Below are positions 8,400-17,326 of a DNA stretch of 64,000 bases, piece by piece. Position 1 is the stretch's first letter, and every line of letters starts with the position of its first letter. Made by a program: the position numbers and the translations under genes. The stretch is from Melioribacteraceae bacterium (GTDB lineage Bacteria; Bacteroidota; Ignavibacteria; Ignavibacteriales; Melioribacteraceae). The stretch lies in contig JAOADJ010000037.1 in NCBI GenBank assembly GCA_026417375.1, positions 1 to 64,000 on the forward strand. Reading direction: 5' to 3'. The notes beneath the pieces are model-generated. The model did not search any database. It saw only the letters and a list, made by a program, of their open reading frames with translations, and was not told the DNA's origin.

Positions 8400-10894
8400 G
8401 ATTTATTTTTTCTTTTTCCTAAAACAAGAGCAATAATTCCGGCAAATAATAAAATATTTAAACTCAGTGAAATCATCTTTCCAATTGCAAATCCTTTAGG
8501 TTCGTAAGAAAATTCAACATTGTGATTTCCTTCAGGAATAATAACTCCAATGAAACCATAATTTGTTTTATAAGTTTTAGTTTCAACTCCGTCAATATAA
8601 GCTTTCCATGCGGGTAAATAAGTTGTACCGAAAAATAAAAATCCTTTTCCATTAGATTTTGTTTCAATTGAAATTTTTTCGTCTGAGTATTTTTTTATTG
8701 TAGAGGTTGCAGATGTATCAAGAGAAAAATCAAAATCTTTTTCTTCAACAAAAGCAATTTTACTTGGCTCAAAAGAGTCATTCTTTATTAATTCAAGAAT
8801 CTCTTTGCCACTTTTCTTTTCTACTTTATCGACAAAATAAACACGTGGTAAAGCTTTTTCATTTTTATAAACAAACTCATTTTCAATTTGATTAACTAAA
8901 GTAAAACCATCAACACCATAAGGTTGTTCAGTAACTATATATTTAACACCTAACATTTTCCAAAGAGTAGTGTTAACAGGACCAACAACATCCATTATGT
9001 CCTGATAACTTCTTGGTTTAACGGCAGAATAACCATAGAAATCTTCTAATAAAAAGTAAACATTGAAATTAGAATTTTGAGAAACAGAACCCATTCCTTG
9101 TCTCTTTAAATTGAGAATTCTGAATGGACTGCTTTCATTTTGCTGTTTTATTACCCGAACATAATTTGGTTCTGTAAATAATTGATCAATTTGTGATTTA
9201 TCAATGTATGATGCACCACGTGAACTAATTCTGAAAAGATCAAACAAACTAAATACAATTACACCAATTATTAATAATTCCTTATTTATTTTTTTTGTTA
9301 AATAGATGTAAACAATACCAAAAGTTAATGCTAACAAAACCAAAGCTATTTGTAAATCGCCGGCAAACATATTGCTCATATAATCAGATAAAGCGTTAAA
9401 CATTTGGGCTTCTTGTTGATTGCCTAAAGTTGAAGAATAATTTAATACACGATTTGAAAACCAACTTTTAAGTGAATCATTTGCAAGAATAGAAATAATA
9501 AATAAACCACTAAATGTGAAGAATAAAATTTTTACAGTTTTATTTATCGAAAAATTATTTTCTTCTTTTAGTTGAATTATTTTCATTAATCCAAGTCCAG
9601 CTAAAATTGGGAAAACAATTTGCAAAACATGTAAAATCATTGAGGGGGCTCTGAAATTATCAAATTGAGGAAAGTAGTAATAAAATAAATTATAGAGTAA
9701 TGGAAAATTTTTACCGAATGATAATATCAGAAATAATAAAACAATAATTCCAAGGAATTGAACCAAAGGTTCTTTTCTTCTGGTTACCAAAGCAAACAAT
9801 GCTAAAGCAAATACAATAATTCCCATGTACATTGCTGTATCAACAAATGGCATCTGACCAAAATATGTATTTACTTCAACTTCCTGATTTTGTGTAAGTT
9901 CTCCTTTGTAAGTCGATTTTCCAAATCCATAATAACTTGGAATTATAAAAGTCATCACTTCTTCCGGTGAGAAAGACCAGTTAGTTGCATATTCATATGA
10001 ATTATTTTGTGCCGGTGTATTAGTGTTGTGTGTTTCGGTTATACTTTTTGTTCCGCGTGTAGAATATGGTTTGTATTCTAAAATTTGTGAATATGTATCA
10101 AATGACATCAATAATGCTATAATTCCAACAGCAACTGTTATTCCCAAAGATTTTAAAATATTATTTCTTAATTCAATATTTTTTTTAACTACTGAATAAA
10201 TAGTAAAATAGATAAAATAAATTGCAGCCAATAAAGCAAAATAAAAAACAATCTGAACGTGAGCGTTTAAAACAAGTAGATGCATTCCTAAAGTAAAAAG
10301 TAAAACATCAATTAATTTTATTTCTTTTTGAAATTTGAATAACATCATTAATATGAAAGGTAAGATTGAAAGACTCATCAACTTTGTAATATGACCAATG
10401 TAAAAAAGTACAGTAATGCCGGTACTAAAAATTAAAGAAGCAGAAACAAGAAAACTTAATAAACGATTAGCTCCAAGACTTCGCATCATAAAAAAGGAAG
10501 CAAATGCAAGTATTACAAAGCTAAAAGTATAAATTGCATTGTAATCCTTAAATGCCGAAGAATAAATTCTGGAAGCGTATGAATAAATAGCAGCGGTTAA
10601 GTCAAACATTCTTGGAGCAGTTGATGTAACAATTGCCGGCATTCCACAAAAAATGTGAGGATTCCAAAGTGAAAATCCATCTCTTTCTTTATTTGCATAT
10701 TCACGTAAACTTTTTACCTGAATTAAATCTGCAGATGAAAGAGTTTTATCTCCAAAAGTAATTGGTGAAAAAAATATTAAAATAAGAATTAAAAGAAAGA
10801 GTAATAAAATTGGTGTTTGGAATTTTTCCGGAATTATTTTATCGATTGAAATACCCAATTCTTTTGCTTGTTGTTTTGCTTTTTGTTTCGACAT
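8396..10894 (-). CDS. YfhO family multi-pass membrane protein
   Basis: An 832-residue protein with a cytosolic lysine-rich start, about 12 transmembrane helices between residues 25 and 580, and a soluble C-terminal domain of about 220 residues before a last helix. The FCGMPAI and WNPHIFCGMP segment in the first outside loop and the C-terminal PAWKAYIDG.. motif are typical of the YfhO/BF-type family, thought to be GT-C-like lipid-linked sugar transferases; in Bacillus and Listeria YfhO acts in teichoic-acid glycosylation. It lies 19 bases downstream of a GT4 gene and overlaps the flippase gene. A role in adding a sugar on the periplasmic side is inferred. The acceptor here is not known. Confidence 0.8.
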   Translation of the reverse strand: MSKQKAKQQAKELGISIDKIIPEKFQTPILLLFLLILILIFFSPITFGDKTLSSADLIQVKSLREYANKERDGFSLWNPHIFCGMPAIVTSTAPRMFDLTAAIYSYASRIYSSAFKDYNAIYTFSFVILAFASFFMMRSLGANRLLSFLVSASLIFSTGITVLFYIGHITKLMSLSILPFILMMLFKFQKEIKLIDVLLFTLGMHLLVLNAHVQIVFYFALLAAIYFIYFTIYSVVKKNIELRNNILKSLGITVAVGIIALLMSFDTYSQILEYKPYSTRGTKSITETHNTNTPAQNNSYEYATNWSFSPEEVMTFIIPSYYGFGKSTYKGELTQNQEVEVNTYFGQMPFVDTAMYMGIIVFALALFALVTRRKEPLVQFLGIIVLLFLILSFGKNFPLLYNLFYYYFPQFDNFRAPSMILHVLQIVFPILAGLGLMKIIQLKEENNFSINKTVKILFFTFSGLFIISILANDSLKSWFSNRVLNYSSTLGNQQEAQMFNALSDYMSNMFAGDLQIALVLLALTFGIVYIYLTKKINKELLIIGVIVFSLFDLFRISSRGASYIDKSQIDQLFTEPNYVRVIKQQNESSPFRILNLKRQGMGSVSQNSNFNVYFLLEDFYGYSAVKPRSYQDIMDVVGPVNTTLWKMLGVKYIVTEQPYGVDGFTLVNQIENEFVYKNEKALPRVYFVDKVEKKSGKEILELIKNDSFEPSKIAFVEEKDFDFSLDTSATSTIKKYSDEKISIETKSNGKGFLFFGTTYLPAWKAYIDGVETKTYKTNYGFIGVIIPEGNHNVEFSYEPKGFAIGKMISLSLNILLFAGIIALVLGKRKNKS

Positions 10895-10913
10895 TTATTT
10901 CTCCTAAACTTTT

Positions 10914-12200
10914 TTAATCTTTTAAAATAGCTTTTGCATAAGTTTGCCAACTCATTTTTTCTGCTTGCTTTGCAACATTTTCCCGTGGAATAGGATTTTG
11001 TAAAAATTGTTTCATCGTTTCATACATTGAATCAATATTTTCTGCTTCTGCTAAATAACCATTGAAACCATGTTTTATGGTTTCCGGAAAATGACCAACT
11101 TTTGTTGCTAATGATGGCAGTTTAAAATTATATGCCATTGATTCAACACCACTTGGAGTTGCAACCAAATAGAATAATAAATTACAATCTGCCACCTGAA
11201 AAAATTTCGGCACTTCTTCGTTACCAACATAACGATTTACAACTACAACTTTATCATTAATTTTTAATTCATCAATTAAGTCCAAAGGACGATAATTACT
11301 TTCATCATCTTTGGAACGAACGAGTATTTTCTTTATTGAACCAAAAATTATTTTTTTAATCTTTGTAGAAAATTTACTTTCATCTAAAGTATTCCAAAAA
11401 GATTCACCAACAATTAGTAAAGAAACATCATCTCTTTCATTAGCAAGTTTTGCGAATGATTTTATAACATTGTGTAATCCTTTATACTTTCTTATAAATC
11501 CAAAAAAAAGAAAAACATGTTTACGCAATCCTAATTCCTTTTTCACTTTTTCTTTGTCAAAATTCGGATCTGGTTCAAACATGTCATAAACAGGATGAAA
11601 TAATTTTATAACTTTTTGAGATTTAGATAAATCTAAATTATTTCCTTCTATAATTTCTTTTTCTTCATTATAGAGAATAAAATTTTTATGTGGGAAAACT
11701 TTTTTTAATTCATCAAAAGTTTTTAATGAGTGGACAATAAATGTATGAGGTTTAGATAAAGCATATTTCAAAAGAAAGTTATCAATTAAGCTACCTTCTT
11801 TTTGAGCAACAACGTGAAGGTCAAAAATAATTTCAATATTTGATTTTTGTTTTAACTTTTTTGCAATCCAACCCATAGGCAATCCTTGTATAGAAATTGC
11901 CCACTGAAAAACAATTTTATCCGGGTTTAATTTTAAAATAAAATTAACAGTATTATTCCAGGTAAATGGGTTATTATAATTTGTAATATATTCAACATTA
12001 ATGTTTGTGTTTTCAAGTAAATTTTTTTTTGAAGTGCGGTCTATAAAATCACGGGGAATAATAGATGGATATTGTTGTGTCCAGGAAACAATATAAACTT
12101 TTGCATCAAGTTTATCTAAAGCTTTTGCAAGTGATGTAGTATAATTTGCTATTCCTCCTTTAAATTGTGGACCAGGGCCAAAAATTACAATTTTCTTCAT
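10914..12200 (-). CDS. Glycosyltransferase family 4
   Basis: A 428-residue GT-B glycosyltransferase. The start IFGPGPQFKGGIANYT is the glycine-rich GT4 donor loop, and the C-terminal half carries LFFGFIRKYKGLHNVI followed by a TPSGVESMAYNFKLPS nucleotide-sugar loop with the conserved Glu (the EX7E pattern is partly kept). No signal or membrane segments are present. It is the second GT4 enzyme of the minus-strand glycan locus. The upstream gap of 155 bases to the SDR gene contains a hairpin, so transcription may be partly separate. Sugar specificity cannot be assigned. Confidence 0.85.
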   Translation of the reverse strand: MKKIVIFGPGPQFKGGIANYTTSLAKALDKLDAKVYIVSWTQQYPSIIPRDFIDRTSKKNLLENTNINVEYITNYNNPFTWNNTVNFILKLNPDKIVFQWAISIQGLPMGWIAKKLKQKSNIEIIFDLHVVAQKEGSLIDNFLLKYALSKPHTFIVHSLKTFDELKKVFPHKNFILYNEEKEIIEGNNLDLSKSQKVIKLFHPVYDMFEPDPNFDKEKVKKELGLRKHVFLFFGFIRKYKGLHNVIKSFAKLANERDDVSLLIVGESFWNTLDESKFSTKIKKIIFGSIKKILVRSKDDESNYRPLDLIDELKINDKVVVVNRYVGNEEVPKFFQVADCNLLFYLVATPSGVESMAYNFKLPSLATKVGHFPETIKHGFNGYLAEAENIDSMYETMKQFLQNPIPRENVAKQAEKMSWQTYAKAILKD

Positions 12201-12282
12201 TAGATGTATCCGACATATTAATTTTATTTAATAACAAATTTTTAGAAAAAATCTTTTAGTAAAGTATTAATAATAAACAAAT

Positions 12283-12307
12283 TCATCCCTCGATAAATCC
12301 GGGATGA
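12283..12307 (-). terminator. REP-like hairpin downstream of the SDR gene
   Basis: Seven-base arms TCATCCC and GGGATGA flank an 11-base loop that itself contains a short GAT/ATC pairing. Seen on the minus strand it follows the stop of the SDR gene by about 50 bases and is followed by a T-rich stretch. It may be a transcription terminator or a copy of a dispersed GTCATCCCGGA-type repeat, which it resembles. Confidence 0.45.
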
Positions 12308-12355
12308 CAATTGCAAAAATTCATTATCAGTTTATTGAACCATTATGACTATTAT

Positions 12356-13414
12356 TTAAACCTTTTGACTTTTTAATCTTTCAACAGCCACATCATAAAC
12401 ACGTTTCATTCCTTCTTCAAGAGAAATTTTAGGCATCCAACCTAAATGTTCTTTTACAAAACTCATATCAGAATAACGAGAATGAACACCCATCGGTTTA
12501 TCAATCAATGGTTTTATTTCTGGTTCATATCCGGCAAACTTTGTAAAAACTTTTATTAAATCTATAAATGATGTCAATTTTCCTGAGCCAATGTTTATTG
12601 CAGTTCCATCATGAATTTTATCCATTGCTAAAAACATACAATCCATTACATCATCAATGTGAACAAAATCTCTTCCTTGTTTTCCAGTTCCCCAAACTTC
12701 AAATGGATTTTCTTTTTTTGCTGCACGCATTGCAATTGCAGGAACCGGATAAGTTAAATCCTGATCTTCACCATAACCACTAAAAGGACGAATACAGACA
12801 ATTGAAATTCCATAATTTCTTGCTGCTATTTTTGCTAAAAATTCGCCTGTCATTTTTGTCCAACCATAGGTTAAATCGGGCATACCAAGAGTAAAACCAT
12901 CAATATTTATATCACTTTCTTTAAGAGCTACTGCATCATTTTCGGTTTGCATATTTATCGGGTAAGCCGCCGAAGAACTTGGATATAAAACTCTTTCTGG
13001 TTTTGCTTTTGCTATCCAGTTAAAAAATTCTGCATCAATAGAAAGATCAAGAGCAACAGCCATAGGATCACCTTCTATTTTAGCTCTTCCTCCAACAATA
13101 GCAGCAAAATGAAATGCATCAGCAAATCTATCAATCTTTAAACCATATTCATTTTCTAACCATTTTGGTTCTTCCTGAAGATTAATCAGAAATTTTCTGA
13201 AATCCATCTTAAAGAAAAATAATCTTTCATCTTTCCCGAAAATTTCAATGTCTTTTAATTTTTTTGAAAAAGGATCATCTAACCATGTTGAAGGGTGAGT
13301 TCCTACAGAAAGATCATCAACCATTATGACAAAATCATTTGTTCTTTTTAATAATTGTTTCACAGTATTTCTACCAACAAATCCACATGCTCCAGAAACA
13401 AGATGAAATTTCAT
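12356..13414 (-). CDS. NAD-dependent sugar epimerase/dehydratase (extended SDR)
   Basis: A 352-residue extended SDR enzyme with Rossmann motif GACGFVGRNTV at residues 8-18, the catalytic YGWTKMTGEF segment (Tyr-x-x-x-Lys) after a SSSAAYP serine loop, and the RDFVHIDDV segment typical of nucleotide-sugar epimerases. It resembles GDP-mannose 3,5-epimerase / GDP-fucose synthase-like proteins found in LPS loci. The product is a nucleotide sugar for the glycosyltransferases that follow on the same strand. The exact substrate is not clear. Start ATG at 13414 is preceded by an AGGAATTT stretch. Confidence 0.75.
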   Translation of the reverse strand: MKFHLVSGACGFVGRNTVKQLLKRTNDFVIMVDDLSVGTHPSTWLDDPFSKKLKDIEIFGKDERLFFFKMDFRKFLINLQEEPKWLENEYGLKIDRFADAFHFAAIVGGRAKIEGDPMAVALDLSIDAEFFNWIAKAKPERVLYPSSSAAYPINMQTENDAVALKESDINIDGFTLGMPDLTYGWTKMTGEFLAKIAARNYGISIVCIRPFSGYGEDQDLTYPVPAIAMRAAKKENPFEVWGTGKQGRDFVHIDDVMDCMFLAMDKIHDGTAINIGSGKLTSFIDLIKVFTKFAGYEPEIKPLIDKPMGVHSRYSDMSFVKEHLGWMPKISLEEGMKRVYDVAVERLKSQKV

Positions 13415-13484
13415 TTTTAAATTCCTTGTAGGTTATGTTTTAATTGTATTTATGAAGTTTATTGAATTGAATACATATTAAATT

Positions 13485-14576
13485 TTATTTCTTTTCTTTT
13501 ATTACATATTCTTTTTCATTTTGAGTATTGTGTACTATTAATTCACCAATTAAACCAATAGCAAAAAATTGTACGCCAACAATTATTAACAAAATAGATA
13601 GAAAAAATATAGGACGATTATTTATGCCAATATTATAAAATAATTTTTCAATGGTTAACCAGGCTGCAATTCCAAAACCGGCAATAGAAAGAATCAAGCC
13701 AATAAAACCAAATAAATGCATTGGTCTTTTAATAAATCTTATAGTGAATATGACTGTTATTAAATCTATAAATCCTTTAAAAAATCTGCTTACACCAAAT
13801 TTTGTTGTTCCAAACTTTCTTGGATGATGTTTTACTATTATTTCAGAAATTGTAAACCCTTTCCAATTAGCAAGAACAGGAATATAACGGTGCATTTCTC
13901 CATAAACATCAACGGTTTGAACAACAGCTTTGCGATAAGCTTTTAATCCACAATTAAAATCATGAAGTTTAACACCTGTTAAAATTCTTGTAACAAAATT
14001 GAAAAACTTAGAACTGAATTTTTTAATGAAAGGATCGAATCTTTTTTTCTTCCAGCCACTTACTAAATCAAAACCTTCATCAAGTTTTTTAAGAAGATTT
14101 GGTATTTCAAGAGGATCATCTTGTAAATCTGCATCCATTGTAATAATTGCATCACCGGTTGCATTTTTAAAACCAATTTGCAATGCGGCACTTTTACCAT
14201 AATTAGTTCTAAAACTGAAATATTTTATTTTGTTATCAAATTTTGCTAAATCTTTAATAATAGAAAGTGATTTATCTTTACTTCCATCATCAATAAAAAG
14301 AATTTCATAATCACAGTTAACAGATTTTAAGCCCTTCTTTATTTCCTGATATAATGGTTTTAATGATTCTTCTTCATTAAATAGTGGAACTATGATTGAA
14401 ACTTTTTTGAAACTGACATTTAAAGTTTGTTGATTTTGCTGCTGAGTGTTAGCATTATTTTGTTGATTCTGATTTTTTCTGAAATTTCTTCTGTAATAAT
14501 GTTTTCTGAAATGTTTCTTTTGCTGATTATTGTTCAAATCTTGTTTGTTTTGATTCTCATTCAAATTTTCTTCCAT
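13485..14576 (-). CDS. GT2 glycosyltransferase, DPM1/GtrB type, with Asn/Gln-rich N-terminus
   Basis: A 363-residue GT-A glycosyltransferase with two C-terminal transmembrane helices, as in GtrB, ArnC and bacterial DPM-synthase-like enzymes that load a sugar on a polyprenyl phosphate. Seen motifs are VSIIVPLFNEEESL near residue 58, the IDDGSKDKS turn, the TMDADLQDDP metal site near residue 145, and the GFGIAAWLT and FFAIGLIGEL helices. The first ~55 residues are unusual: a low-complexity tract rich in Asn, Gln, Lys and Arg that is absent from most relatives. It is the first gene of the minus-strand glycan locus, divergent from the histidine kinase. Confidence 0.85.
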   Translation of the reverse strand: MEENLNENQNKQDLNNNQQKKHFRKHYYRRNFRKNQNQQNNANTQQQNQQTLNVSFKKVSIIVPLFNEEESLKPLYQEIKKGLKSVNCDYEILFIDDGSKDKSLSIIKDLAKFDNKIKYFSFRTNYGKSAALQIGFKNATGDAIITMDADLQDDPLEIPNLLKKLDEGFDLVSGWKKKRFDPFIKKFSSKFFNFVTRILTGVKLHDFNCGLKAYRKAVVQTVDVYGEMHRYIPVLANWKGFTISEIIVKHHPRKFGTTKFGVSRFFKGFIDLITVIFTIRFIKRPMHLFGFIGLILSIAGFGIAAWLTIEKLFYNIGINNRPIFFLSILLIIVGVQFFAIGLIGELIVHNTQNEKEYVIKEKK

Positions 14577-14718
14577 CTAAATATCCTGTTATAAAAATTT
14601 TCATTATGTAAATCAAAGTTAAAAGTAATGCAATCTAAAATCAATTTGACTTTTGATATAATTGAATTATTTTAAATTATTATAATCAAAAAGGTTTTAT
14701 GAATTTCATGGGTGGTAA

Positions 14719-15573
14719 ATGAGGGAAATATTGAATCTTGATTCGAAAAGTGAATTTGAAAAGTTTACTAAAGAAGTTGAAGAATTAAGAGATATTTGGA
14801 ACAGTTATCAGGAATTGCTATTAAGTTACAAAGCAAGCGAAGAAGAAGTAAAAAGAAAAAATGAAGAATTAAAAGAAGCCAATGAAACAAAAGACATTTT
14901 ATTTTCAATTATATCTCACGATTTAAGATCCCCATTTCAAGGTTTATTGGGGATTTCAAATTACCTTCTGGATGAATTTAATTCCTTAACAAATGATGAA
15001 ATCAAAGAATTAATTCAGTCTCTTAATGATGGTTTAAAAAATCAATATAAATTTCTAGATGATTTACTTAATTGGTCAAGACTACAATCCGGCAAGTTAC
15101 AAGTTGAAAGAAGTGATTTTAATTTATTTGAACTGGTTGAAAAAGTTAAAGAATTATTTATCAATAATTTAAATGCAAAAAAAATTTTATTCGTAAATAA
15201 TTTAAGAAGAGAAAAAATCATTAATGCAGATGAAGATTTAATTTACATTCTAATAAGAAATTTAATTTCAAACTCTATAAAATTCACGAATGAAAATGGT
15301 AAAGTAGAAGTTAATTCAATCTCATTTGAAGATTTTGTTCAAATCTCCATTTCAGATAATGGTGTTGGAATCAAGCAGGAAAACATAGACAAAATATTTA
15401 AAGTTGAAAATCATTTTACAACTCGTGGAACACATAATGAAAAAGGAAATGGATTTGGTTTAGCCCTTTGCAAGGAAATAGTATTAAAACACAATGGTAA
15501 AATTTGGTTAAAAAGCGAATTTGGCAAAGGAACAACATTCTTTTTTACAATACCTCATAAGATTGAACTTTAA
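14719..15573 (+). CDS. Orphan soluble sensor histidine kinase
   Basis: A 284-residue kinase with no membrane segment. Residues 1-58 are heptad-like and rich in Glu and Lys, probably a coiled coil. The HisKA domain carries the phospho-acceptor His67 in ISHDLRSPFQ. The HATPase domain shows the N box (IRNLISNSIKFT), G1 (ISDNGVGI) and G2 (GNGFGLALCK). No response regulator gene is adjacent, so its partner is elsewhere. It is divergent from the glycan locus and upstream of pruA, but a functional link to either is not shown. The lack of a sensor domain other than the coiled coil suggests control through a partner protein. Confidence 0.9.
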   Translation: MREILNLDSKSEFEKFTKEVEELRDIWNSYQELLLSYKASEEEVKRKNEELKEANETKDILFSIISHDLRSPFQGLLGISNYLLDEFNSLTNDEIKELIQSLNDGLKNQYKFLDDLLNWSRLQSGKLQVERSDFNLFELVEKVKELFINNLNAKKILFVNNLRREKIINADEDLIYILIRNLISNSIKFTNENGKVEVNSISFEDFVQISISDNGVGIKQENIDKIFKVENHFTTRGTHNEKGNGFGLALCKEIVLKHNGKIWLKSEFGKGTTFFFTIPHKIEL

Positions 15574-15621
15574 CCCACAAAAATTTCGTTTCAAATAATA
15601 AACAATAAAGAAAGGTAGATT

Positions 15622-17259
15622 ATGGCAAACGCTGTATTTCATCATCCAATGCCCTTAAATGAACCAGTGAGAACTTATGAACCGGGTTCAAAAGAAAGAG
15701 AGGCATTAAAATCCAAATTAAAAGAGATTGAAAATCAATACTTAGAAATTCCGTTGATAATTGGAGGAAAAGAAATTCATACAGGTGATACTGAAGAAAT
15801 TTCTATGCCTCATAAACACAAACATAAATTAGGTAAGTATCATAAAGCCGGAAAAAAAGAAGTTCAAATGGCAATTGATTCATCTCTTGAAGCATGGAAA
15901 GTCTGGTCAAATATGGAATGGCAAGATCGGGTTGCAATTTTTCTCCGTGCAGCAGATATGATTACTCTTACAGATTGGCGTTATACGATATTAGCAGCTA
16001 CAATGTTGGGACAAAGTAAAAATGTTCATCAAGCAGAAATTGATGCAGCTTGCGAAACTGCAGATTTTTTCAGATTTAATGTTCACTATGCATATAAATT
16101 ATATCAGGGACAACCACCACATTCGCCTCATGGAATGTGGAACAGAATGGAATATCGTGCATTAGAAGGATTTATTTTTGCAGTAGCTCCTTTCAACTTT
16201 ACTACTTTTAATGCAAACTTACCCGGTGCACCTGCTATTATGGGAAATGTAGCTTTATTAAAACCAGCTGCAACTAGTGTGCTTTCTGCTTATTATATTG
16301 TTAAATTACTTGAAGCTGCAGGTTTACCACCAGGCGTTATTAATTTTATTCCCGGATCAGGACAAAAAATTGGTGATGTCGTTTTTAATAATCCAAATTT
16401 TGCAGGTTTACATTTTACAGGAAGTACTCAGGTTTTTCAATCAATGTGGAAGATAATAGGAAACAACATAAATAAATATAAAACCTACCCAAGAATTGTT
16501 GGAGAAACAGGAGGAAAAGATTTTGTTTTTGCTCATTCAAGTGCAAATGTAAAAGGATTAGCAACAGCTTTAATTCAAGGTTCATTTGAATATCAGGGAC
16601 AAAAATGTTCTGCCGCTTCCCGTGCGTATATCCCGAAATCTATTTGGCCAGAATTAAAAGAAATATTAGTAGAAGAATTAAAAAAATTAAAAACAGGTCC
16701 GGTTACAGATTTTACAAATTATAATAATGCAGTAATAGATAAAGCAGCTTTCGATTCTATTGTAAGTTACATTGAATTTGCAAAAAAATCTGACGAAGCA
16801 AAAATTATTGTAGGTGGAAAGTACAATGATAAAGTCGGTTATTTTATTAACCCAACTGTAATTGAAACAACAAACCCGAAATTCAAAACAATGGAAGAAG
16901 AAATTTTCGGTCCGGTTTTAACTGTCTATGTTTATGATGATAATAAATATGAAGAAACATTAAAGCTTTGTGATGAAACTTCTCCTTATGCTTTAACAGG
17001 TTCAATCTTTGCCGAAGATAGGTTAGCAATTGTAACTGCAGATAAAATTTTAAAACACTCAGCAGGCAATTTTTATATTAATGATAAACCAACGGGTGCG
17101 GTAGTTGGTCAGCAACCATTTGGTGGAGCAAGAGCAAGTGGAACTAATGATAAAGCCGGAAGTTTCTTAAATATTGTGCGTTGGGTTTCTCCAAGAACAA
17201 TTAAAGAAACATTTATACCAAGAAAAGATTTCAGATATCCATTTATGAGTGAGAAATAA
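15622..17259 (+). CDS. pruA: L-glutamate gamma-semialdehyde dehydrogenase (P5C dehydrogenase)
   Basis: A 545-residue ALDH4-family enzyme of usual length. It oxidises glutamate semialdehyde, the open form of pyrroline-5-carboxylate, to glutamate with NAD+. Catalytic Cys329 is in GQKCSAAS and the general base Glu295 is in VGETGGKD; PFNFTTFNANL and FTGST are further family marks. An AAAGGTAG ribosome site stands 8 bases before the ATG. ALDH4 enzymes also oxidise 4-hydroxyglutamate semialdehyde, so this gene would serve both the HypD route and the hydroxyproline dehydrogenase route encoded at 34080-42702. It is followed by a perfect palindromic terminator. Confidence 0.96.
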   Translation: MANAVFHHPMPLNEPVRTYEPGSKEREALKSKLKEIENQYLEIPLIIGGKEIHTGDTEEISMPHKHKHKLGKYHKAGKKEVQMAIDSSLEAWKVWSNMEWQDRVAIFLRAADMITLTDWRYTILAATMLGQSKNVHQAEIDAACETADFFRFNVHYAYKLYQGQPPHSPHGMWNRMEYRALEGFIFAVAPFNFTTFNANLPGAPAIMGNVALLKPAATSVLSAYYIVKLLEAAGLPPGVINFIPGSGQKIGDVVFNNPNFAGLHFTGSTQVFQSMWKIIGNNINKYKTYPRIVGETGGKDFVFAHSSANVKGLATALIQGSFEYQGQKCSAASRAYIPKSIWPELKEILVEELKKLKTGPVTDFTNYNNAVIDKAAFDSIVSYIEFAKKSDEAKIIVGGKYNDKVGYFINPTVIETTNPKFKTMEEEIFGPVLTVYVYDDNKYEETLKLCDETSPYALTGSIFAEDRLAIVTADKILKHSAGNFYINDKPTGAVVGQQPFGGARASGTNDKAGSFLNIVRWVSPRTIKETFIPRKDFRYPFMSEK

Positions 17260-17285
17260 ATTGATTAGTGTTTGATGATTTTAAT

Positions 17286-17311
17286 TTGCCGTTCACTTAA
17301 GTGAACGGCAA
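17286..17311. terminator. Perfect 26-bp palindrome, bidirectional terminator
   Basis: Two 13-base arms (TTGCCGTTCACTT and its exact complement) meet without a spacer between the convergent pruA and S46 peptidase genes. A and T runs are short, but the position between two convergent 3' ends fits a shared terminator. Confidence 0.7.
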
Positions 17312-17326
17312 TAAATATTAAACTAA

